From positions 1 to 16,309 of the forward strand of contig CAMPBZ010000010.1 of assembly GCA_946641795.1 (NCBI GenBank): a stretch of DNA of 16,309 nucleotides. Reading direction: 5' to 3'. This document shows positions 6,597-13,540 of the stretch, piece by piece. The notes under the pieces were generated by a model. That model was not told the DNA's origin. It saw only the letters and a list, made by a program, of their open reading frames with translations, and did not search any database. Both the position numbers and the translations under genes were made by a program. The stretch is from an uncultured Clostridia bacterium (GTDB taxonomy: Bacteria > Bacillota > Clostridia > Oscillospirales > CAG-272). The stretch's first letter is position 1. Every line of letters starts with the position of its first letter.

Positions 6597-7520
6597 CTAT
6601 AAAACAAAAGTTTTTACGGCTTTTACGGCAAGCCCTTCTTCGCCTTCTACCACCTCGCCCAGCGCAAAAAACGCGCCGGAGCCGGTTTGCAGGCGCACGC
6701 GCGCCCCAACCGGAGCCGCACAGCCGAGCTTGGCTTCCGAAACGGCGCAGCCGCCGCGGATCAGCTTTTCAAAAAAGGGCGAAAGCCGCAGGGCAGGAAG
6801 GTCGGCAAACAGCATTTCCACCGGGCAAAGGAGCGCCAGGCGTTCTTCTGCCGTCATCGCTTCCAGCTCGTCCAATGTGTGGGCGGTTTCCAGCCGGAAC
6901 CCGCCGGTTTCGGTGCGGCAAAGCGAGGCCATCGTGCCGCCGCAACCCAGCGCCGCGCCAATATCCTCGCAAAGGGTGCGGATATAGGTGCCGCCCGAAC
7001 AGTCCACTTCCAGGCGGTAATCGCTCTTTTCGCCGGTCGGAAAGGCTTCCAGCCGGAAGATCGTGATCTTCCGGGGCTCGCGCTCTACGGTCACGCCGCG
7101 CCGGGCGAGATCAACCAGCTTTTGCCCGCCGATTTTCAGGGCGGAGTACATGGGCGGAACTTGCTCGATCGTTCCGCGAAAGTTTGCAAGAACCGCCTGC
7201 AAAGCGGCCTCGTCGGGAATTTGATCGGTTTGAGAAAGGATCTTTCCGGTCGTATCGCCGGAGTCTGTCACCGTTCCCAGCCGCAGTGTGGCAACATAGG
7301 ATTTTCGATCGTTCATCAGGTATTCGGCCGCCTTTGCCGCGCGCCCGACAAGAACCACCAAAACGCCGGTTGCCATCGGGTCCAGCGTTCCGGTATGCCC
7401 AACGCGGCGCAAGCCGTAAAGCCGGCGCACCTTTCCGACCACGTCGTGCGAGGTGATCCCCTCCGGCTTGTTGACGATCAGAACGCCGGAAGGCTCAAAG
7501 GCTTCGTTTTCATTTTTCAT
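6597..7520 (-). CDS. truB: tRNA pseudouridine-55 synthase
   Basis: TruB isomerises uridine 55 in the T-loop of nearly all tRNAs. The 307-residue length is normal. The N-terminal VNKPEGITSHDVV (about residues 16-28) and the catalytic motif GHTGTLDPMATGVL (41-54, with catalytic Asp47) are intact. KSYVATLRLG and the later CSGGTYIRTLCEDIG are further family signatures, followed by a PUA-like C-terminal domain. ATG 7520 was chosen because AGGTGA sits 8 bases upstream; a GTG at 7529 is possible but overlaps that site. The start overlaps the trmB stop by 11 bases, and the stop is 11 bases from the TPR gene. In many Firmicutes truB lies with rbfA and ribF; here it is joined to trmB instead. Confidence 0.96.
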   Translation of the reverse strand: MKNENEAFEPSGVLIVNKPEGITSHDVVGKVRRLYGLRRVGHTGTLDPMATGVLVVLVGRAAKAAEYLMNDRKSYVATLRLGTVTDSGDTTGKILSQTDQIPDEAALQAVLANFRGTIEQVPPMYSALKIGGQKLVDLARRGVTVEREPRKITIFRLEAFPTGEKSDYRLEVDCSGGTYIRTLCEDIGAALGCGGTMASLCRTETGGFRLETAHTLDELEAMTAEERLALLCPVEMLFADLPALRLSPFFEKLIRGGCAVSEAKLGCAAPVGARVRLQTGSGAFFALGEVVEGEEGLAVKAVKTFVL

Positions 7521-8190
7521 TCGGTTCACCTGTCGGCCCGGCAGGAAAGCGCACCCAAGCCGAATGGATGGGCTGTCCCAGCTCCGAAAAATGCCGTTCG
7601 TATTCGGTCATCACGTTGTCGCGCGCCCAATCCTCGGCGTGCAAATTCCGGGTCGTGCGCAACAGTTCCAGGCCGCATTTTTCAAATTCTTCCAAACTGA
7701 AATCAAAAAGATCGGCGTTGTCGGTTTTCAGCTTCAAAACGCCGCCCGGCACCAGCAGTTCGCGGTAAAGGTTCAAAAAATTCGTATGCGTCAGCCGCCG
7801 CTTTGCATAGCCGGCTTTCGGCCAGGGGTCGCTGAAATTCAAATAGAGCGCATCAATGGAATGGGGAGCAAAAAAGAGGGGAAGATTTTGCGCGTTCCCA
7901 ATCAGAAAGCGCAGGTTGTCCGGCCGCTCGTCTTTTGCCGCCATCGCTTTTTCCAGAGCCAGGCAGGCAACGTCGGGTACGCGCTCCATCGCAATCCAGT
8001 TCCAATCCGGGTGCAGTTTTGCCATCCCGATTGCAAAGTCGCCTTTCCCGCACCCAATCTCTAAAGCCACCGGTTTTTTCGCGGGGAACAGGGCGGAGGG
8101 GTCTGCCGGTGGTCCTTCAACCGGCGCTATCAAAAGCTCGGCACAGGCGGCAATGCGCTCGGCGCCGTGTTTTTTGTGTCGCATTCTCAT
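7510..8190 (-). CDS. trmB: tRNA (guanine-46 N7)-methyltransferase
   Basis: TrmB uses S-adenosylmethionine to make 7-methylguanosine at position 46 in the tRNA variable loop. The 226-residue protein has the SAM motif LEIGCGKGDF (43-52), the family signature LNFSDPWPK (117-125) followed by KRRLTH, and the C-terminal TEYERHF motif. It is the first gene of the minus-strand operon. It starts at ATG 8190 (AGGAG about 13 bases upstream; a second ATG at 8184 is also possible). A near-consensus promoter lies at 8253-8225. The last 11 bases overlap the truB start. It is divergent from metA. Confidence 0.95.
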   Translation of the reverse strand: MRMRHKKHGAERIAACAELLIAPVEGPPADPSALFPAKKPVALEIGCGKGDFAIGMAKLHPDWNWIAMERVPDVACLALEKAMAAKDERPDNLRFLIGNAQNLPLFFAPHSIDALYLNFSDPWPKAGYAKRRLTHTNFLNLYRELLVPGGVLKLKTDNADLFDFSLEEFEKCGLELLRTTRNLHAEDWARDNVMTEYERHFSELGQPIHSAWVRFPAGPTGEPNEK

Positions 8191-8224
8191 CGTTTTTCAC
8201 TTGCTCCTGTCAGTTTCTGAAAAT

Positions 8225-8253
8225 ATTATACAGGATAATCCCCGGAAAAGCAA
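8225..8253 (-). promoter_or_regulatory. Sigma-A promoter of the trmB-truB-TPR-DUF4037 operon
   Basis: On the minus strand TTGCTT (8253-8248) and a perfect TATAAT (8230-8225) are 17 bases apart. The leader to ATG 8190 would be about 28 bases. Confidence 0.8.
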
Positions 8254-8273
8254 GGGATTTGCCGAAAATGTGG

Positions 8274-8305
8274 CGAAAAAACGGCGGTTGCGCTCGCTTT
8301 TTTCG
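8274..8305. repeat. Inverted repeat between the divergent trmB and metA promoters
   Basis: CGAAAAAA (8274-8281) and TTTTTTCG (8298-8305) are inverted repeats with an inner GCG/CGC pairing. The element lies between the two promoters and ends nine bases before the metA -35, so it could be an operator or simply an A/T-tract curvature element. Confidence 0.35.
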
Positions 8306-8313
8306 GAAAACGG

Positions 8314-8342
8314 TTGACAAATTTCCAAAAAAGCGATATAAT
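8314..8342 (+). promoter_or_regulatory. Perfect-consensus sigma-A promoter of metA
   Basis: TTGACA (8314-8319), 17 bases, TATAAT (8337-8342). The predicted leader is only about 30 bases, too short for a SAM riboswitch or T-box, so any methionine control must act through a protein at the promoter or post-translationally. Confidence 0.92.
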
Positions 8343-8378
8343 AGCCTCAATTCTTGAAACGGATGAGAGGTGAGCTTG

Positions 8379-9299
8379 ATGCCCGTAAAAATCCCGGCAG
8401 ACCTTCCGGCGGCGAAAACGCTGCGGGAGGAAAATATCTTTATTATGGACGAAAAGCGCGCCGAAACGCAGGATATTCGCCCGTTGCGCATTTTGGTACT
8501 CAATCTTATGCCTACCAAGATCGTTACCGAAACCCAGCTGGCAAGGCTCCTGGGAAATACGCCGCTACAAATCGACCTGGAACTGCTGACCGTTCACAGA
8601 ACGCCCAAAAACACTGCAAAAGAGCATATGATCGCCTTTTATAAGACTTTTGACGACGTTAAAAACTGCTATTTTGACGGAATGGTCATCACCGGTGCGC
8701 CGGTGGAGCAAATGGCCTTTGAAGAGGTGGACTACTGGCAGGAACTTTGCGAAATTATGCAATGGTCGCGCTCCCACGTTTACAGCACCTTCCACATTTG
8801 CTGGGGCGCGCAGGCGGGGCTTTACTACCATTACGGAATTGAAAAACTCCCGCTGGAAAAAAAGCTGTTCGGCATTTTCCAGCACCGGGTCACGCACAAA
8901 GGCTCCATCCTGTTCCGCGGATTTGACGATGTTTTTATGGCGCCGCACTCCCGGCACACCACCATCAACCGCGCGCAGCTGGAACAGGAACACCGCCTGA
9001 AAATTCTTGCCGAGAGCGAGGAAGCCGGCGTGTATGCCATTTCCACCGACGGCGGCCGCCAGATCTTCATCACCGGCCACGCGGAATACGATCCCGACAC
9101 GCTTTCCAAAGAGTATTTCCGCGATCTGAACGCCGGATTGCCCATCGAAATTCCCAAAAACTATTTTCCGAACGACGATCCCACCCAAACGCCGCTTTCC
9201 ACCTGGCGTTCGGGCGCCAACCTGCTGTTTTCCAACTGGCTTAACTACTTTGTTTATCAGGCAACGCCGTATCAGGTGGACGAGATCGCTTCCATCTGA
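8379..9299 (+). CDS. metA: Homoserine O-acyltransferase (MetA type, predicted acetyl-CoA specific)
   Basis: MetA activates homoserine by O-acylation, the first committed step of methionine synthesis. The 306-residue product aligns by eye end to end with the MetA/HTS family. It has catalytic Cys141 in FHICWGAQAG and the His234/Glu236 pair in TGHAEYD, matching Cys142, His235 and Glu237 of Escherichia coli. The acyl-donor position (E. coli Gly111) is Glu110 here, in GAPVEQ. In this family a glutamate there is known to favour acetyl-CoA over succinyl-CoA, so homoserine O-acetyltransferase activity is predicted despite the metA name. ATG 8379 has AGAGGTGA six bases upstream; GTG 8370 lies within that site. 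The gene is monocistronic, with a strong promoter and terminator. Confidence 0.96.
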   Translation: MPVKIPADLPAAKTLREENIFIMDEKRAETQDIRPLRILVLNLMPTKIVTETQLARLLGNTPLQIDLELLTVHRTPKNTAKEHMIAFYKTFDDVKNCYFDGMVITGAPVEQMAFEEVDYWQELCEIMQWSRSHVYSTFHICWGAQAGLYYHYGIEKLPLEKKLFGIFQHRVTHKGSILFRGFDDVFMAPHSRHTTINRAQLEQEHRLKILAESEEAGVYAISTDGGRQIFITGHAEYDPDTLSKEYFRDLNAGLPIEIPKNYFPNDDPTQTPLSTWRSGANLLFSNWLNYFVYQATPYQVDEIASI

Positions 9300-9313
9300 C
9301 CGCGCCGAATATC

Positions 9314-9353
9314 AAAAAAACAGAACCGCCGACCCCGGCGGTTCTGTTTTTTT
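9314..9353. terminator. Rho-independent terminator after metA
   Basis: The 11-bp stem CAGAACCGCCG / CGGCGGTTCTG (9321-9346) with a four-base loop is flanked by seven A and seven T. Confidence 0.95.
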
Positions 9354-9402
9354 GCGGATCTGCATATCCTAAAATAAAAAATCCGAAAGGCGGTGCCGTT
9401 TT

Positions 9403-10698
9403 GTGAAATTCTTTTTCAAGCCCTTCGTGTTCCTGCTTTCCTGTTTGCTGGTACTTTTGGCCGTCCCCTTTGCGGGGAGCGCGGCGGCCGAAAGGCCCAT
9501 CCTTACGCCCGGCGTTGCGGTGTTTGCCGCCCGCACTGATGTGGCCGTTTCGGCAATGATCGGCAACGAGATCCCGCTTTGCGCCGACGATTTTGAAAAG
9601 GGGCTGAACCTTGCCGAGGTGCGCTATCTCACCTTCAAAAGCGTGCCGCCCGAAACCGACGGGCAGTTGCTTCTTGCTTCCTCGCGCATCGCCGCGGGGC
9701 AAAGCGTTGCGGCGGCAACGCTTTCCTCGGTCTTCTTTCGCCCGGCAAGCGCCGATGTGCGGCATTCTTCCTTTACCTTTACGGTCAACGGCGGCAACCT
9801 GCCGCTAACCTGTAATCTTTCCTACCGCACGGCGGCAAACAGCGCACCGGCGGTGGGAATTGCGGCGGCGCTTTCGCTGAACTGTATGACCTACCGCGAC
9901 GTTGCCCGGTACGGAACGCTTTGCGCCGTTGATCCGGACGGCGATCCGCTGACATACGAGATCGTCACCTTCCCGCAAAAGGGAAGCGTTTTGCTGACCG
10001 ACGTCGCAAAAGGCACCTACGTTTACCGCCCCTCCAAAGGCTATGTCGGGAGCGATAGCTTCTGCTACGTTGCGCGCGACCCCTACGGCAATTACAGCCG
10101 CTCGGAAAAAATCAATCTGCGCGTAGAAGTTGCGGGAACCTCCGTCCGGTACGTGGACGTTGCCGGGGAGCAAATCATTTCGACCATTGCCGTTACCTCC
10201 GCGGGCATTATGAGCGGCGCGCAGATCGGCGGCAGTTATTATTTCCGCCCGGCCGAACAGGTCAGCCGCATCGATTTTCTGGTTATGGCAATGAACGCCG
10301 TCGGCATTTCGGAAGTCCCGGATTGCGAGAATACCGGCTTTGCCGACGACATGCAGATCCCGCAAACAATGAAAGGCTACGTTGCCGCGGCCGAAAGACT
10401 GGGCATCCTCTCGGTCTTTGCCAACGACGATCGCCTTGCGCCGGAAGCGCCGGTCACGCGCGCCGAGGCGGCGGTCATTTTGGAAAAACTGTTGAACGCA
10501 CAGCCGGTTCCAAAGAGCATTCCCACCTTTTCGGATACGCTCAAAATCCCGGTGTGGGCGCAGGACGCCGTGCTAACGCTTGCCTCGGTGGGCATTCTGC
10601 CGGCGGCGGACGACAACGGCAACATTTCGCCGCTTGCCGAGCTGACGCGCGGCGATGTGGCCGCTCTGCTTGCCGCGGCGCTCCGTTACCGCACCTGA
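9403..10698 (+). CDS. Secreted cadherin/Ig-like protein with three SLH repeats
   Basis: This exported surface protein of 431 residues starts with GTG at 9403, the first possible start after AAAGGCGG. A signal peptide covers about residues 1-29, with a likely cleavage after AGSAAA. A first beta-sandwich-like region spans about 45-140. A second has the tandem cadherin/Ig-like signature: AVDPDGDPLTYEIVT (175-189), then YVYRPSKGYVGSDSF (206-220) and ARDPYGN. Three S-layer homology repeats follow, at about 248-303, 312-364 and 375-428, each with the FxD...GI...TR.. pattern, though the first is weak (VSRID). SLH domains bind pyruvylated secondary cell-wall polymer, so the protein probably sits on the cell surface. 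No enzymatic domain is seen; an adhesive or structural role is inference. Only a weak A/T-rich -10 candidate (TAAAAT, 9370-9375) is visible upstream. Confidence 0.85.
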   Translation: MKFFFKPFVFLLSCLLVLLAVPFAGSAAAERPILTPGVAVFAARTDVAVSAMIGNEIPLCADDFEKGLNLAEVRYLTFKSVPPETDGQLLLASSRIAAGQSVAAATLSSVFFRPASADVRHSSFTFTVNGGNLPLTCNLSYRTAANSAPAVGIAAALSLNCMTYRDVARYGTLCAVDPDGDPLTYEIVTFPQKGSVLLTDVAKGTYVYRPSKGYVGSDSFCYVARDPYGNYSRSEKINLRVEVAGTSVRYVDVAGEQIISTIAVTSAGIMSGAQIGGSYYFRPAEQVSRIDFLVMAMNAVGISEVPDCENTGFADDMQIPQTMKGYVAAAERLGILSVFANDDRLAPEAPVTRAEAAVILEKLLNAQPVPKSIPTFSDTLKIPVWAQDAVLTLASVGILPAADDNGNISPLAELTRGDVAALLAAALRYRT

Positions 10699-10705
10699 AA
10701 AGCAG

Positions 10706-10734
10706 AAAAAGGGGTCGATTTCGGCCCCTTTTTT
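10706..10734. terminator. Bidirectional terminator between SLH protein and small membrane protein
   Basis: The stem AAAAAGGGGTCG / CGGCCCCTTTTT, with one G-T pair and loop ATTT, has T-runs on both strands. The TAA stop of the minus-strand gene (10735-10733) touches the T-run, so both convergent genes share it. Confidence 0.92.
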
Positions 10735-10990
10735 AGTCGCCGTTGCGCTTTTTGACCTCCATTTCAATCGCGTCGGCGGCAACCGCAAGCAAAACGGCCA
10801 CCAGAACGGCGGCAAGATAATCGTAAAGCGCCGGCGCCCAGGTGTCAAACGCAAGCACAACGTCGATCTGCCGGTCTATCAGGTAGGCAATCAGAACGGC
10901 AACGCCTTCCAGAACGACCAGCGGGAGCGCCAGGCGCAAAAACAAAAGGGCGGAGCGGCCCGGTATGTAAATCTTCCGTTTGCGTTTCAT
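10733..10990 (-). CDS. Small two-helix membrane protein of unknown function
   Basis: The 85-residue product starts with a strongly basic segment (MKRKRK), then has two hydrophobic helices at about residues 14-38 and 52-70, joined by an acidic/aromatic loop (DTWAPALYDY), and ends in a charged tail (EVKKRNGD). The basic start suggests the N-terminus faces the cytoplasm with both ends inside. ATG 10990 has AGG about 10-14 bases upstream; a longer frame to 11032 adds a non-hydrophobic leader without a good ribosome binding site. I recognise no family. It is monocistronic, convergent with the SLH gene, and its coding frame is supported by hydrophobic pattern and a shared terminator. Confidence 0.6.
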   Translation of the reverse strand: MKRKRKIYIPGRSALLFLRLALPLVVLEGVAVLIAYLIDRQIDVVLAFDTWAPALYDYLAAVLVAVLLAVAADAIEMEVKKRNGD

Positions 10991-11032
10991 CGGTTCTGCC
11001 TGCCTTTCTCCGGTATGCAACTGTTTATGCAA

Positions 11033-11340
11033 TCCGGCAAAAAAGAATATTTTTTTGAATATGCACGAAAAAGCGCGTTTTTTGTCCTTCTTACCTTCAT
11101 TTTAGCGGCGAATATGCAAAAAATCAAGTGAAATGTTTTTCCAATCCGGCTTTTTGAAAAAATAATTTCTGGAAATTCAGTATAAAAATACCAAAAATAG
11201 AAGATATATCCAAAAAATGGATTTGAAAAGGGAAAAACAAGGCTCTTTTTCTGTTCAAAATAGCCAAATCAGGCCTTTTTTCGTTTGGATTTCGCCATTT
11301 TTCGATCTGTTAAAATAAAAGTATCAGGATCGAAAAAACA
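11033..11340. other. AT-rich intergenic stretch without a gene
   Basis: The whole gap between the divergent small genes is 10991-11358 and is far richer in A and T than its surroundings. It holds no convincing open frame. GAATATGCA occurs twice (11057-11065 and 11110-11118). One extended -10 motif is seen near the right end (11308-11316). No RNA gene is recognised. Confidence 0.6.
11308..11316 (+). promoter_or_regulatory. Candidate extended -10 promoter for the 95-residue protein
   Basis: TGTTAAAAT (11308-11316) is an extended -10 element (TGn plus TAAAAT). The -35 region is poor (TTGGAT at 11285-11290 is 20 bases from the hexamer). The leader to ATG 11359 would be about 36 bases. Confidence 0.4.
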
Positions 11341-11358
11341 ACGAAAGGATTGGAAACA

Positions 11359-11646
11359 ATGAACAACCTGGAACGCAAGAAGATTTTGGTAGAGGAAACC
11401 GTTTTGTATGAGGGATTGCAACTGCACAATCTGTTCTGGCAGGAGGCGGAAACCCGCCAATTCTATATTTCGGTAGAGCTTTGCGGGCAAACGGCAACCG
11501 CCGCGCTCGGCGACGACGCCGCTTTTGCCTCCACCTGTTACCGGGCCATTCGGGATGGCGGCGTTACGCCCTGCACGCTGGAAGAGATCGTTGCCGACCT
11601 GCGCGCGGACGGCGGAAAATTTACCGAGGCTCTTTACAAAACCTGA
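11359..11646 (+). CDS. Small uncharacterised protein (possible DUF6514-like)
   Basis: The 95-residue soluble protein starts at ATG 11359, nine bases after GAAAGGA; a TTG at 11350 would overlap that site. The sequence suggests a beta-rich first half (QFYISVELCGQTATAALGDD) followed by a helix and the segment VTPCTLEEIVADL near residue 75. That end resembles, from memory only, the short clostridial DUF6514 proteins; no function is known. Its stop lies inside the nrdR promoter region, so it is a separate transcription unit or reads through into nrdR. Confidence 0.65.
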   Translation: MNNLERKKILVEETVLYEGLQLHNLFWQEAETRQFYISVELCGQTATAALGDDAAFASTCYRAIRDGGVTPCTLEEIVADLRADGGKFTEALYKT

Positions 11647-11661
11647 AAGCTATGGTATAAT
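11633..11661 (+). promoter_or_regulatory. Sigma-A promoter of nrdR with extended -10
   Basis: TTTACA (11633-11638), 17 bases, TATAAT (11656-11661), with a TG one base before the -10. The -35 overlaps the last codons of the upstream small gene. Confidence 0.85.
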
Positions 11662-11709
11662 AACCCTGTCGGAACCCATAACAGCGTTTTTGAAAGGGAG
11701 GGCGAAACT

Positions 11710-12159
11710 ATGAAATGCCCCTATTGCGGATACCTGAAAGACAAGGTGATCGATTCCCGCCCCGTTGACGGAGAGATCAGCATTCGCCGCCGCCGCGAGT
11801 GCTTGAAATGCCACAAGCGCTTTACCACCTTTGAAACGGTGGAATCCACCCAAATCATCGTGGTAAAAAAGAGCGGGCAGAAGGAATTGTTCGACCGCCA
11901 AAAACTGCTTGCCGGCGTTCTGAAAGCAACGCAGAAACGCCCGGTGGATGCCGCCGCGCTGGTCTCGGATATTGAAAACGAATTGCAAAACACCGCCAAA
12001 AAGGAAGTCACCTCCGGCGAGCTTGGCGAAATGGTTATGCGCCGTCTCAAAGCGCTGGACGAAGTTTCCTACGTTCGCTTTGCCTCGGTTTACCGCGAGT
12101 TCAAGGATATCGACACGTTTTTGGAAGCGCTGACCGCCCTGAAAACGAAGAAAAAATAA
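11710..12159 (+). CDS. nrdR: Transcriptional repressor NrdR
   Basis: NrdR represses ribonucleotide reductase genes in response to ATP/dATP bound by its ATP-cone. The 149-residue protein has the N-terminal zinc ribbon CPYC (3-6) and CLKC (31-34) with the basic RRRRE strand between, then FTTFE, then the ATP-cone with its VVKKSGQKELFDRQKL start (about 51-66). Length and motifs are canonical. GGGAGGG lies upstream of ATG 11710. No ribonucleotide reductase gene and no pair of NrdR boxes is visible here, so its targets lie elsewhere. Confidence 0.97.
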   Translation: MKCPYCGYLKDKVIDSRPVDGEISIRRRRECLKCHKRFTTFETVESTQIIVVKKSGQKELFDRQKLLAGVLKATQKRPVDAAALVSDIENELQNTAKKEVTSGELGEMVMRRLKALDEVSYVRFASVYREFKDIDTFLEALTALKTKKK

Positions 12160-12166
12160 AATCAAC

Positions 12167-12206
12167 GCAACCGCGCCCGCCCCATCCGGCGCGGTTTTGC
12201 ATTTTT
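12167..12206 (+). terminator. Hairpin terminator after nrdR
   Basis: GCAACCGCGCC (12167-12177) pairs with GGCGCGGTT(TT)GC (12188-12200), followed by ATTTTT. The stem is strong but the T-run is short and offset. Confidence 0.7.
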
Positions 12207-12251
12207 CGGCGGCAAAAATTGCAAAAAATGGGCGATCGGCTCGAATTTTTC

Positions 12252-12279
12252 TTGACTTTGCCGCCGGAAAGTGTATAAT
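12252..12279 (+). promoter_or_regulatory. Sigma-A promoter of the aminotransferase-aroC unit
   Basis: TTGACT (12252-12257), 16 bases, TATAAT (12274-12279). The leader to ATG 12315 is about 29 bases. Confidence 0.8.
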
Positions 12280-12314
12280 GAAAGTAGATTTTGTCCCGCA
12301 AGGAGGGAATACCT

Positions 12315-13499
12315 ATGAATGAAAAAATGAAAAAACTCGGCTCGCACCGTTCGGCCATCCGGGAGCTGTTTGAATACGGCAAGCGCCGCAAAGCAGAGAT
12401 CGGCGCCGAAAACGTGTTCGATTTCAGCATCGGCAATCCCAGCGTACCGGCGCCGGAGGCCGTTAAAAACGAGCTGATCCGCCTGTTGGAAAGCACCGAC
12501 CCGGTCGCGCTCCACGGCTATACTTCCGCGCAGGGCGACCCCGGTGTGCGCGCCGCCATTGCCGAATACCTCAACCGCACCTACGGGGCGGGGGTGGACG
12601 CAAACCTGATCTATCTGACGGCGGGTGCTGCCGCGGCGCTGACCTGTTCGCTGACCGCGCTCCTCAACCCCGGCGACGAGGTCGTTTTGCCGGCGCCCTT
12701 CTTCCCGGAATACCGCGTGTTCGTTGAGCGCACCGGCGCAAAAGTGGTTCCCGTGGCCTGCGATCCCGCAACCTTTCAGCCGGATTACGCCGCGCTGGAA
12801 GCGGCCATTACCGCAAAAACGCGCGTGTTGCTGCTCAATTCGCCAAACAATCCCACCGGCGCCGTCATCCCGGAGCCGGGTGTTCAAAAAATCGCGCAAA
12901 TCCTTTCCGCAAAGCAAAAGCAGTTCGGCGCGCCCATTTATCTGATCTCGGATGAACCCTACCGCGAGCTGGTTTGGGGCAACGCCGCCGTTCCGTACCT
13001 GACCCGCTACTACGACAACACGCTGGTTTGCTATTCGTTCAGCAAATCGCTCTCTTTGCCGGGCGAGCGCATCGGCTACGTGCTGGTCTCCCCCAAAGCC
13101 GAAAACGCGGGCGACGTTTACGCCGCCGTTTGCGGAGCGGGAAGAGCGCTCGGTTTCGTTTGCGCGCCGGCGTTGTTCCAGTTTTTGGTGCCAAAGTGCC
13201 TCGGCCTGACCGCCGATTTTTCGGTTTATAAAAAGAACCGCGAACTGCTCACTACCGGTTTGCGGAAGTGCGGTTTTACGGTGGTGGAGCCGGACGGCGC
13301 CTTTTATCTGTTTGTCAAGTCGCCGGAGCCGGACGCCAACGCCTTTGCCGAGCGTGCAAAGCAAGCGGAGCTGTTGCTCGTACCCAGCGATTCCTTCGGT
13401 TGCCCCGGCTATGTGCGCGTTTCCTATTGCGTTTCCACGCGCCAGATCGAGCGCTCGCTCCCGGCATTTGAAAAGCTTGCAAAGTCCTACGGGCTGTAA
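12315..13499 (+). CDS. PLP-dependent class I/II aminotransferase
   Basis: This fold-type I aminotransferase of 394 residues is of the aspartate/aromatic aminotransferase group and transfers amino groups to 2-oxo acids in the cytoplasm. The cofactor-binding set is intact: SPNNPTG (176-182), SDEPYR (212-217, with Asp213 and Tyr216) and SFSKSLSLPGERIGY, with the Schiff-base lysine at 244. A C-terminal Arg in YVRVSYC would bind the substrate carboxylate. AGGAGGG precedes ATG 12315. The frame reaches back to 12291, but that start would lie in the leader. aroC follows after 41 bases with no terminator, which suggests a role in aromatic amino-acid synthesis (for example prephenate or phenylpyruvate transamination); aspartate specificity is equally possible from sequence. 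Confidence 0.9.
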   Translation: MNEKMKKLGSHRSAIRELFEYGKRRKAEIGAENVFDFSIGNPSVPAPEAVKNELIRLLESTDPVALHGYTSAQGDPGVRAAIAEYLNRTYGAGVDANLIYLTAGAAAALTCSLTALLNPGDEVVLPAPFFPEYRVFVERTGAKVVPVACDPATFQPDYAALEAAITAKTRVLLLNSPNNPTGAVIPEPGVQKIAQILSAKQKQFGAPIYLISDEPYRELVWGNAAVPYLTRYYDNTLVCYSFSKSLSLPGERIGYVLVSPKAENAGDVYAAVCGAGRALGFVCAPALFQFLVPKCLGLTADFSVYKKNRELLTTGLRKCGFTVVEPDGAFYLFVKSPEPDANAFAERAKQAELLLVPSDSFGCPGYVRVSYCVSTRQIERSLPAFEKLAKSYGL

Positions 13500-13540
13500 T
13501 AAATTTTTAAAGTTTTGAAAAGAAAGGCAGGAAAAGCGGT

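Noticed and set aside
5800..6987. Long plus-strand open frame opposite the TPR and truB genes
   Set aside because: It is antisense to clear coding genes, has no ribosome binding site and gives a low-complexity basic protein; it is a GC-rich shadow frame.
9363..9371. CATATCCTA as a sigma-K -10 element for the SLH gene
   Set aside because: The -10 pattern fits, but no AC is present at the needed distance and the upstream region is the metA terminator.
11057..11118. Two TGCATATTC copies (minus strand) as forespore sigma -35 elements for the small membrane gene
   Set aside because: No matching -10 at the proper spacing; chance matches are likely in AT-rich DNA.
12162..13364. Long minus-strand frame opposite the aminotransferase
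   Set aside because: Shadow of the aminotransferase frame; no protein-like motifs and no start signal.
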